Shown here: in pieces, positions 22,217-31,193 of the stretch
How the letters are laid out: every line of letters begins with the position of its first letter
Position numbering within the stretch: the stretch's first letter is position 1
Assembly: GCA_963573315.1 (NCBI GenBank)
Contig: OY752144.1
Coordinates: 62,001-126,000, forward strand
Length of the DNA stretch: 64,000 nt
Reading direction: 5' to 3'
Source of the DNA: Entomortierella parvispora
Taxonomy: Eukaryota; Mortierellomycota; Mortierellomycetes; Mortierellales; Mortierellaceae
Notes under the pieces: generated by a model
The model's input: only the letters and a program-made list of their open reading frames with translations
Told to the model about the DNA's origin: nothing
The model's database searches: none
Translations under genes and position numbers: made by a program

Positions 22217-23500
22217 TCGATCAAATAGTCAAAGGAATTTTCGAGTAGTCCGTCGGATTTTCATCCGATCAAATAGTCAAAGGAGTGTTCGGGTAGTCAG
22301 TCGGATCTTCATCCGATCAAATAGTCAAAGGAGTCTTCGGGTCGTCCGTTGGATCTTCATCCGATCAAATAGTCAAAGGAGTTTTCGAGTCGTCCGTTGG
22401 GTCTTCATCCGATCAAATAGTCCAAGGAATCTTCGAGTCGTCCGTTGGATCTTCATCCGATCAAGTAGTCCAAGGAACTTTTGAGTCCACTGTTGATTCT
22501 TCGTCCGATCTGTTAGTCAAAGGAGTTTTCGAGTCGAGTGTTGATTCTTCGTCCGATCTGTTAGTCAAAGGAGTTTTCGAGTCGAGTGTTGATTCTTCGT
22601 CCGATCTGTTAGTCAAAGGAATTTCCGAGTCGTCCATTGATCCTTCATCCAATATCTCAGTCAAAGAAACCTTCGCATCGTCCATTGATTCTTCATCCAA
22701 TCTGTAAGCCGTAGAAGCCTTCTCGTCGTCTGTTGATTCTTCATCCAATCTGTAAGCCGTAGAAGCCTTCTCGTCGTCCGTTGATTCTTCATCCAATCTG
22801 TAAGCCATAGAAACCTTCTCGTCGTCCGTTGATTCTTCATCCAATCTGTAAGCCATAGAAACCTTCTCGTCGTCCATTGATTCTTCATCCAATCTGTAAG
22901 CCATAGAAACTTTCTCGTCGTCCGTTGATTCTCCATCCAATCTGTAAGCCATAGAAACCTTCTCGTCGTCCGTTGATTCTTCATCCAATCTGTAAGCCAT
23001 AGAAACCTTCTCGTCGTCCATTGATTCTTCATCCAATCTGTAAGCCATAGAAACTTTCTCGTCGTCCGTTGATTCTCCATCCAATCTGTAAGCCATAGAA
23101 ACCTTCTCGTCGTCCGTTGATTCTTCATCCAATATGTAAGCCGTAGAAACCCTCCATGTCGCCCGTTGATTCTTCATCTGATCTGTTAGCCAAATAAGCC
23201 TCCATATCGTCCATTGATTCTTCATCCAATCTGTTAGTCAAAGGGACTCCATCCTCATTGCCCTTCGACGCTTCATCCGATTTCTCAGCTCTCTCAAAAG
23301 CAACCTCTGCGACATCCCCTGAGTTTCCTCTGACGATTCGTCCGATCGCGCAGTAAAAGAGACCCCCGAGTCGATGGTGGATTCTTCGTCCGATCTCTTG
23401 GCAAAAGAGTCTTCTGAATCGTCCTTGGAGCCCTCATCAGATACCTCAGCCGCTGGGACCTCTGCGTCTCCTTTCGATTCTTCATCTGTTTTTCGGAAAA
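22217..23500 (-). repeat. 48-bp tandem repeat array (16-residue units), coding at its 5' part
   Basis: About 26 units of 48 bp, read on the minus strand. The central units encode near-identical 16-residue repeats of the type DEESTDDEKVSMAYRL; flanking units have diverged (SDEESTLDSKTPLTNR). The outermost units, below 22490, carry TGA at the same position in every copy (ACTATTTGATCGGATGAA), so the array has expanded on both sides of a stop codon. The first units lie inside the 3' end of the gene at 23238-25110. Between about 23330 and 23145 the array is out of register by one base, apparently from a one-base loss and a later one-base gain in G runs. Confidence 0.9.
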
Positions 23501-25110
23501 ACCGGTAGTAGACATTGTAGATATCCATGTAGCTGATGTAATGGTCGCGGTGAGGTCGCTTTCCTGCTGCGATTTCCCTGTCTCGAATTTCCTTGAGAGC
23601 CTCGGTGCTTCGTCTCATGACCTCCTTGGGAGATACTCCTTTCAAGAGTTCTTCTTCAATCCAAGCCTTGGCTTCCTGAGAAATACGCCTCGACCCGATA
23701 TTGCTGATGTCGAAAACAGGGTGGTTGTGGCCGATCGCATACAACACATCGATGACAGGAATCGATCGATTGTCAACCACCACGATCTTGCGAGATTTGT
23801 TGAGTCGTCCTTTGCATCCACACTTGAAACTCTGCCGCTTGCGCTTCCTTTTGAGTGTCCTGAGCTGTGGTGCGGTATGGTCCTCTCTGGGCTCTCGCCT
23901 CTTTCCGTAGTAATTGCAAAGGTAGGTCTCGTTCACCTCCTTGTTTTCGGACCTTTTGAGTTTTGTGATTTTAGCCAGTCTGAGTTCGATTCCGAGCTCG
24001 GCTTCGTGTTCGCGTTTCCAAAGGTCAAAGTGTTCCTCAAGTAATCTGAACCTGACTGATCCTTTCTTCACCTTCAGGACTCTTAACTCCGGGGGGATCA
24101 AGAGTTCCTTTGCCGATGATGCAATATGTGGACATTCTTGAAGTCTCTGAAAGACAAAGTCGTAGGTCTTTTGGACGAATGCCTCGGATGCGTTTTGACC
24201 GTAGTCCGTACGTTGCTCACGCCACTAAGTGATAAGATATGAACAAAGAGCTAAAGTTCAGTGAAAGGTGCTTTGCAATATTATCGTTCTTATATCGCAA
24301 AGATCAACATCTTACCTCTTGGTCATCCTGATCCTGACTGCCAGTATCCAGGAAAACGGTTCCATCCTCAGGATTATCTGCAGCAGTTACGGAAACCACA
24401 TTGTATCGGTGTATCGCGCCCTCAGCTTTTCCTTTTGGTCTTTGGTGATGCTCCCTTGCATTGGACGCGTGGAAAGCCAGATGTTCTTGCATTTGCTTCA
24501 CTCCCCAAGCTCCAGTAGCAATTGCGTAGTCCATCTCCGTTTCAACATTGGAGACGTGATCTAGCCACTTTTCCAAAGAATTGATGCCATGAATCATGCC
24601 GCACTGTGTCCTGTCCAGCTTTATCGCTCTGCAGCGAAACCGCTGCTTGCCTTTGCCGCGGGTAAGGAAGAGGAGAAGGAAGAGGAGCAGGAGGGAGGGA
24701 TGAAAGTGGATTCAAATATGAGAATGAGAGCAGATTTCACCAGTACAAAGAAGAATCATGCACGGCCTCGTCTCTTTTTTACCTTTGCCTTTGGACTCTT
24801 GGGCAATTTTCCCCTGAACTCCGCATCTTTCGCAATAGAGATGCCTTCCGTGGGCTTTGAGCAACTCTGCGATTCTGTTTTTCCTCGCGATCGTCGCATT
24901 CTCTTGTCCATCACGCAAAGAGGCTATGGCTCGTAAAGTCTTGACAGGATCGCTCTCTGGAGTAGACGCTTTGCTTTCGGCAGAAGTAGTATAGTCACTC
25001 GTCGGCCCATCCGTGTCCCATTCCTCCGTCGAAGGGCTTTCGTCGCCGCAGTCGGAGACTGTGCAAGTGTTACCAACATGTCGTGACATTGTAACTCTTC
25101 CTCTTGACAT
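23238..25110 (-). CDS. FAR1/FLYWCH-like zinc-binding protein, transposase-related, C-terminus truncated in a repeat array
   Basis: Three exons, 25110-24783, 24650-24316 and 24224-23238, give 549 residues; joins are phases 1 and 0. Exons 1-2 form a possible zinc ribbon: LYCERCGVQG, then RFRCRAIKLDRTQCG (C-x2-C and C-x8-C). Exon 3 has a second Cys/His module: YLCNYYGKRR, SFKCGCKGRL, then AIGHNHPVFD, the C-C-H-x-H order of FAR1/FLYWCH DNA-binding domains found at the N-terminus of MULE-type transposases. No DDE catalytic domain is present. The C-terminus enters the 48-bp repeat array and stops at 23238 after an apparent frameshift. The same frame reopens at 23225 and runs to 22461 with 254 more residues, so the ancestral protein was probably longer. 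It is likely a transposon-derived or domesticated DNA-binding gene, perhaps decaying. Confidence 0.6.
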
Positions 25111-25603
25111 TTTAGCCGGGACCTTTTTTTCAGGGGGGTTAAGTGGAGTAGAAGAGGAGGAGAAGGGGAGAAGAAGAAAACATTCGTAAGCACTTCACTC
25201 TTTTCGACATATGGCCAAAACGACAAAAAACACAGAGCAAAGCATTACATGACCCGCAGCTTGAGAAGAGTGAGCCTGAGTGCATGTCCTCAACATCGAG
25301 GCGGGAGTAGAAACTGGATGGACCTCAGTTCGAGCGAGTGGGTGAATGAAATGAAATGAATGTGGATGGTGCGGCGAATGCGTGTGAACGGAGAGCTCTG
25401 TGGCAAAGCAATAATGATGTACCCCCGAGTCGAGAGACGCTGAGATTGAAGACGCGTGTGGACCGTGCCCACTCGGGGGCAAAGGCAGGCAGGTCATTGG
25501 AGCAAGACGCCACCAATTTTAAAAATGATGACGTCACCGTATTTCGCGGCCGATTTGGAAATGAGTCTAAAGATGACAGAAAAAATCAGCCGACATGAAA
25601 GAT
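25111..25603. other. Intergenic between the FAR1-like gene and tRNA-Tyr
   Basis: No gene supported. A perfect CRE-like palindrome TGACGTCA lies at 25529-25536, about 70 bp upstream of the tRNA. Confidence 0.5.
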
Positions 25604-25686
25604 CCGAAAATAGCTCAGTTGGTAGAGCGGGAGACTGTAGTTTGTCTGTCATCTCTAGGTCCCTGGTTCAAATCCGGGTTTTCGGA
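25604..25686 (+). tRNA. tRNA-Tyr (anticodon GTA) with a 10-nt intron
   Basis: Acceptor stem CCGAAAA pairs with TTTTCGG (25679-25685), with discriminator A at 25686. D-arm is TAGCTCAGTTGGTAGAGC. Anticodon stem GGAGA/TCTCT encloses loop CTGTAG..A with anticodon GTA at 25637-25639. The intron TTTGTCTGTC (25641-25650) sits between positions 37 and 38, the canonical place. T-arm has GGTTCAAATCC. A run of four T follows at 25690-25693 as a Pol III terminator. Confidence 0.95.
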
Positions 25687-25985
25687 TATCTTTTGCTCTG
25701 GCGCCTTTGACTTTTTTCTGTTCTCGAACGCTCTGTTCATGTCGGCGCCGCGTCTTTTTATTTTGTTCGTCTCGCTGTTGAGAATGAAGGGTGTAGGCTA
25801 TGTTTTACCTCTCATTCATTTTCAAAGTTGCTGCAGTGACAAAAACCGTAGAGGCGGGTTCACAGGCAAACAAATGGATCGTGGCGGTGACCAGATCGCC
25901 ATGAGACTTGGACTACAAGAAAAAATATTGGTGTAAACTGTCAGGGTTGTTGAACAGATTCTCTGTTCAGATTTATTGGTATCTT
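25687..25985. other. Short intergenic stretch
   Basis: Downstream of tRNA-Tyr and of the convergent ligase gene. Nothing else seen. Confidence 0.6.
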
Positions 25986-27374
25986 CTATGAACGAGCTTT
26001 CTTGTGAGGATGGCTGTATTGTTTGAGATGGTCGGGGTTCTTGCGGTAGCAGCTGGCACCATACTTGCACAAGGGAATGTTATCATCGTCACTATTGCCA
26101 CCTGCTCCTCTGGGTCTCTTTTGTATTGTTGAATTCGAGCCAGAGCTGCTGGTAGAGGCTGCGGATGCAACAGGCTTAGAATCGTCCTTGTGGCAGTCGC
26201 TCGCGATCTTTGCCGTGTCTGACGTAGCAGCTTTGCCGGTTAATCCACTATCATCGTCACTGTCGTCGCTCTGGAAGATCAAACTCTTTTGCTTCAGTAG
26301 ACTGACGACTTTAGTTGGCGTAGCCTGCTTCAGTGTAGGTGCTTTATAGGTCTTGCAGTAGTCGGTCCATTTAACATCAATTCGTTCTCCCACAAAGGAA
26401 GGGAACCGTGGATTGAGTCGGAGACTCAGTTCTTGGAACTTGTAGGTGATAACAGTGCCCACCTTGGGTGGTTTGTCGCGTTGAGCGTCCGTGAAACCGG
26501 TGCCAACTGAAAACGCGCGACCATCCGGTGTCTTGACTTCAAGATGGCCCATCCGATGCGAGTGCTTTCCGGACCCCTTTTGAATGCCCACAACAATTGC
26601 TTCCTCGTCAAAAAATGTCTTAACCTTGAGCAATGTCTTCGAACGCTTAAACTCGTAGCGGGATCGAGGAGCACGAAGCTAGAAAGGCAAAAAGAGGTGT
26701 AGTACCGTATTAGGACAATGTAAAGGCAAGAGTACCCGCAGTATGCAATTGTGATTTACCATAATACCCTCACCCCCGTGAGTCTGAACATGATCCAATT
26801 CACGCAACAAGTGAGACTTTGAGACGCACTTTTGAACAGGTACCAATCTTGCGTAGGGAGGAATATTCCAACTGTATCCATTGCCCTGGATCTGATCTTT
26901 TCCGTAGGTTGGCATGATGGATTTCAAATAATCCAACCTCTTTTCGTAGACAGCATCCAATTTCGGTGCATCAAAGACGAGATAGGTCATTTCCTTCCAC
27001 TCGTCTGCCCGAGCTGCCTTTTGGTTCTTGACAATCGAGGTGCACTGTTGAAAACGACCTCGACCAAGCCAAAGTTCTCCATCAAGGGGTTGGTCTTTGG
27101 GGAGATGCTCACTAAAGAACGCGGGCACTGTGAACTTGTTACCAGCCCGGGAGTAGAAGTGTGTGCCATCAAAGTAGGCGCGGATACCGTCCTGAATGAG
27201 CCATCGAAAGGAGAAAAAGGACGTCAGCTAGGAAAACAACAAGGCGGTGGAGAGGAGAAAGCGAATGGTAGTGGTTCTTACCAACTTCTCGGCCATCCAG
27301 TAGCCCGTAGGATCCGTTTCAGACTCTTCGGTCCAGCTGTGGGCCAGCATGACTTGTTGAGCGTCGAGCGACAT
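25986..27374 (-). CDS. ATP-dependent DNA ligase with C-terminal PBZ zinc finger
   Basis: Three exons, 27374-27282, 27191-26760 and 26678-25986, all phase 0, give 405 residues. The nucleotidyltransferase motifs are in order: adenylated Lys30 in EKLDGIRA (motif I, split by the first intron), DGELWLGRGRF (III), GGEGIM plus LRAPRSRYE (IV, split by the second intron) and LLKVKTF (V), followed by an OB-fold-like region (GHLEVKTPDGR, GTVITYKFQEL). This is the minimal layout of viral/bacterial small ligases, without the DNA-binding domain of LIG1/3/4. After a Ser-rich linker, residues 379-398 form a PBZ finger: CKYGASCYRKNPDHLKQYSH, with Cys379, Cys385, His392 and His398. PBZ fingers bind poly(ADP-ribose), so recruitment to PARP-marked breaks is a fair inference. 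The start at 27374 gives a compact N-terminus; the frame is open upstream. Confidence 0.9.
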
Positions 27375-28574
27375 TGTACGAGTGTGCTTGTTAGGGAGAA
27401 GGAATTGAAGGTGCTGAAGGTACTGAGGCACAAAAAGAGCTGGTTCAGTTCTGCTGGATTCTAATGCAGCAATTGAGGTTTTTGAATGGGGACCTGGAAG
27501 AGAAGTGGGGAAGGGAGAATGGCGAGTGGGGATGAATGATGAAAGCTGCAGATGGAGCGAAATGAGAGGTGATGAATGCTCACCACCAACACTTTTTTTA
27601 TGAATGCACTCCCCTGTGCACAGCCGCAATCTTTTTGCCGCCAATTTTGCCCTCATTTTTGCCACCATTTATTCTGATCCCTCTTGGACAGCCATGCTGT
27701 GTCACCACTCGTCAATCCTTCTGGCGTCTGTCGTGTTGCCACTGGGATTTGTTTTTTCTTCTCTGAGCGCTGTCCTGTCCTTTCCTGCACTGAACGATGC
27801 TTTGTCCCGACAAGAGCACGGCATCAACGTAGTTGTCGCTACCAATGGCCTTGCAAAGCATTGTCATTACCCGGCAACGTGGACCAGGTCCGCGCAAGAA
27901 TGATCGAAGAGGCCTGGGCTCCCTGTGCTAGATAGTGCACAATCTGTCCTACAAAGAGGCATGTGTCCTGAAGGAGAGTAAGAGAGCACTCTGAGAGAGG
28001 ACCTTGCTCGAGAGAAACCCCTTGTGGAGAAACAAACGAGATCTTCAGTAAGAGGGCCAAAGAGGACACATTGCGCCACAAAGAATGGAAGTGCAGTTTT
28101 GACACGTGAAATGGATACAAAGAGTGTTTTTTCTTGTCGTCGCTGTGGAAATGTTCGCTGCCTTTGTCCACCTTTTCTGTCTCTCTTTTCGAGGATGGTT
28201 AGCTCTGCGCGTTCAATCGATCGACTCGGATAGTCTTGCTTCCGAAGGGTGGGAAGAAGGTTTCCCGCCGGAGAAAGGGGGCCATTGGCCATTGGATCCG
28301 ACGGCACAAGGTTGCGTGCTGCCAAACAAACAACAATGTTGGATCGCTGCTGCTGGAGGCACACGTACCTCGGTGGAGCTGCAGGGTAGCGTTACTCAAA
28401 GGGCCAAAGTGAACATCCTTGGCCGGCTCGCAGTAACCCTTTGTTTTCTTTTTCTCCATTGCCCTCCCTCTTTCTGTTTCTCATCCTCAATTCCTCCATT
28501 TCATTCTCTTATTCCATTAGCCTTCCCACAAGTCCCCCCTGTTCCTCCATTCAACAACAGCGCCCACTTTCACT
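27375..28574. other. Intergenic, divergent promoter
   Basis: About 1.2 kb between the ligase (-) and the hydrolase (+). The open frames on both strands here lack any family signature. The last about 120 bp are CT-rich promoter/leader. Confidence 0.55.
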
Positions 28575-29807
28575 ATGACCTCCTCTGGAACTTCAACTCC
28601 ACCGCCAGGGACCAAAGTCGGCTCCAGCTACAAACCCCAGCCGATCACAATCACCGCTCTGGATGGCTTCCTCCTCAGTGGCACGTTGTACCTCCCCCCA
28701 CAACCCATTGTTACCACACTATCAACACAACGCCCCGGTCCCAAAAATGACTCGGATCTCAGCTCCAGTGCTACACACAGGACCGAGGTGGACGCGCTGA
28801 CCAAGGTTGTCATCATCTCCTCGGCCACCGCGACCATTCAGGATTTTTACTACAAATTTGCCATCTACCTCTCGCAAGAGCTCGGTATGATTGTCGTCAC
28901 TTACGACAACAGAGGCGTCGGCCAATCCATGCCTGGATCGCAGCAACAGCAACTGTCCTTCTTGAAGGCTGAGCAGCAGCGAGGATCGCTCCCAGTCGGC
29001 ATCGCCATTGCACCAGCGCTCCCACCAAAGTCCAACGCCGATCTCGCAGCGCAAGATCAGGCAGAGAAGAAACAAGGATCAGGAAAAGAAAAAGAAAAGA
29101 ACCCTTTGATCGGGTTCGAGGCCACGATCGTCGATTGGGGAATGAAGGACTTGCCAGGCGTCTTCAGTTTTGTCCTCGAGCGTTTCCCTCATAACCCAAC
29201 CTTGTTTGTCGGCCATTCCGTTGGTGGACACCTCGTTCCCGCCATTGACTCGTACTATACACGAAACTTGGAGCGCTGTTTATACATCAGCGTGACTTCT
29301 GCGTACTGGCGTTATATGAACTCTCCTCTGTTCACGTACTGGTTCTTTTACATTGCTTCACCCATCGTCAATTCACGGTATGGGTTCTATCCTGGCAAGA
29401 CACTCTGGAAGTCGATGGAGGATCTGCCCAAGGGATGTTTTGAGACGTGGTCGTATTGGGGATCATTCAAGGAATACATGTTGGGAGGAAACCCAGAGTG
29501 GAAGCCGGCGTTTGATCGGTTCAAGGTCCCAGTCTATTCGCTGTATTTCTCGGACGATGATTTCTCGTCCACATCGGCACCTAAGATCATGAGGGCCCTG
29601 CCCAATGCATTGAGGAGGTGCGTAGGATTGGATCCCGTCAAGGACTTGAATATGAAGAAGGTGGGCCACATGGGCTTTTTCTTCAATAGCTGCAAAGAAA
29701 AATTGTGGAAGTCCGCGGTCCATGCCTGGTTTGTGGAAGGTCAAGCCTTGGATCGGGAACAAATCAAGGAACGCGCCATGGCGGCTGGCAGCTATGCACG
29801 TCTTTAA
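28575..29807 (+). CDS. Alpha/beta-hydrolase family protein (COG4757-like)
   Basis: A single exon of 410 residues, start in cactATGACC. After a Thr/Pro-rich N-terminus the fold shows VVTYDNRGVGQS (oxyanion region), nucleophile Ser in VGHSVGGHLVP, Asp in YFSDDDFSS and His in KKVGHMGFF. The segment between nucleophile and acid, with SAYWRYMNSP, YGFYPGKTL and EDLPKGCFETWSYW, closely follows the pattern of the predicted hydrolases of COG4757, which are mostly bacterial and of unknown substrate. A Gln/Lys-rich insertion of about 60 residues separates strand 4 from the nucleophile elbow and is probably a surface loop. No signal peptide. The distribution in bacteria raises the question of horizontal origin, though codon use does not differ visibly from the neighbours. 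Confidence 0.85.
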   Translation: MTSSGTSTPPPGTKVGSSYKPQPITITALDGFLLSGTLYLPPQPIVTTLSTQRPGPKNDSDLSSSATHRTEVDALTKVVIISSATATIQDFYYKFAIYLSQELGMIVVTYDNRGVGQSMPGSQQQQLSFLKAEQQRGSLPVGIAIAPALPPKSNADLAAQDQAEKKQGSGKEKEKNPLIGFEATIVDWGMKDLPGVFSFVLERFPHNPTLFVGHSVGGHLVPAIDSYYTRNLERCLYISVTSAYWRYMNSPLFTYWFFYIASPIVNSRYGFYPGKTLWKSMEDLPKGCFETWSYWGSFKEYMLGGNPEWKPAFDRFKVPVYSLYFSDDDFSSTSAPKIMRALPNALRRCVGLDPVKDLNMKKVGHMGFFFNSCKEKLWKSAVHAWFVEGQALDREQIKERAMAAGSYARL

Positions 29808-29974
29808 GAAGAAGTATCACTAATGAAAATAAACCAAACCAAAACAAACGAAAGCTCTTGGGTATTCTCACAAAACGCAGAAGCGGACCAAATGTCTGTT
29901 GGGATCAAAGAAAAGGACAATGTAATTCTATCCCATGGTACTCTCTTTTTATTCCAAAGCATCAAAGATATTAT
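29808..29974. other. Short intergenic
   Basis: 3' flank of the hydrolase gene. Nothing else seen. Confidence 0.5.
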
Positions 29975-30828
29975 TCACCACCATAGGCTGATCATATAAT
30001 AATCCACTTTGGGAAACAAGATATTGAGCAGCACACGAGACTCACTATTGTTGATCCAACTCTCACCATGCTGTTCCAACAGCTGTTCCACGCTCACGTT
30101 GCCCGTCATTAGTCACGTAAAAGACAGTGGTGAAAAGTTTGCCCCATACACCAGTGCGCCAGGCAAACCATTGGTCTTCGCTGTCATCCTCTTGTGTTCT
30201 TGAAGCATTGGGTCCTCGGCTGTCGGAGGCGCCCAGTCTTTGGCAGAAACAATCTTGCCCTTCTGAAAGACAACCTAAACATCACGACCTGAAGCCCTGT
30301 TGACCTTTCAGAAGAAATCTAATCTCAGTCTTGCAATGATTCCCGCGAGAGCTGATTTCGCTAGTCGTTCCTTCAGAACAGGAGCGACTTTGGTGATGAA
30401 TCCCGGATATTTAGCCATGCAGGTGTAGATGCGATTGTTAATGTCCTCCTGCAGAAAAGGGGCCAGGATAACACTTGCAGGGTGGTGGAGACCTAGTGTA
30501 TTAATGAGGTGGTCAATCATCGAGTCGTCAACGCCTGTCGGGTCGTCGTACCGGTCCTTGGCCATTTTGACCGTGGCTCTGACAATAGGATATGTTGCCT
30601 CATGGTACGAGACGCGGTCCTCAAGTACAAAGAGCTCCCACTGCCATAGACCCATGAAGTTCGAAACGACGACACCAACACTCTTCCCTGTCTTCACGTC
30701 GACAATAATCTGAGTTTGACGCGAGACGTCCCAAATGGTTTCTTTGGCCTTGAAGGCATCATTAGAAGGCTATCACCAATGTCGATTATGATGAGTCTGG
30801 GGCCAGGGTTCAGCAGAAAGATGGTCAT
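29975..30828 (-). pseudogene. Decayed protein-coding gene of unknown family
   Basis: Read on the minus strand, one frame carries protein-like sequence from 30769 to 29975 in three blocks separated by stops: 30769-30308 (VSRQTQIIVDVKTGKSVGVV, MGLWQWELFVLEDRVSYHEA), 30262-30113 (KGKIVSAKDWAPPTAEDPML) and 30109-29975 (RVLLNILFPKVDYYMISL). Stops are TGA at 30308, TAG near 30276 and TGA at 30113. Upstream, ATG at 30828 opens MTIFLLNPGPRLIIIDIGDS in a frame displaced relative to the main one. No plausible intron removes the stops between blocks 1 and 2. I do not recognise the family. A real spliced gene with unusual junctions is the alternative. Confidence 0.4.
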
Positions 30829-31193
30829 TTCAGTAGAGAAAAAGAAGAGAGGAAGAGAGGAAGAGTAAGAGAAAAGGAAAGGTGCAGAAGACAACGGCCG
30901 GCAGCATGCAGGAAAAAAAAAAAGACCCCTCTGAATTGGTGGCGTCAGGAGTTTTCAGTCGGACTGCCTTCTCTCGTGAGGGCTTTCATGCAATGCATCG
31001 CGTTCTGCTTTCATTCCCCTGTTCTCCACGCTTCTCGCCTCTCATTCCCATCCTCACCCATCTCGGCGATACCGCCTTCGCCCAGACAGACGACGACCAC
31101 CAGGATACCGTTCAACTCTTTCGCACCACACTACTGGAGGCAAATAGAAGCTCAGCGCTCTGGACAGCACGGCATTGGATCCAATCAACACCC
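30829..31193. other. Intergenic, upstream region of RAP1
   Basis: Contains in-frame upstream codons that could extend the RAP1 N-terminus, including an ATG near 30996, but no conserved sequence. Otherwise nothing seen. Confidence 0.45.

Noticed and set aside
22661-23128. Second open frame (Trp/Asn/Thr-rich) across the 48-bp array
   Set aside because: A repeat unit whose length is a multiple of three keeps several frames open; only the acidic frame continues the upstream gene.
22217-23500. CRISPR-like array
   Set aside because: Units are contiguous direct repeats without unique spacers, in a eukaryotic coding context.
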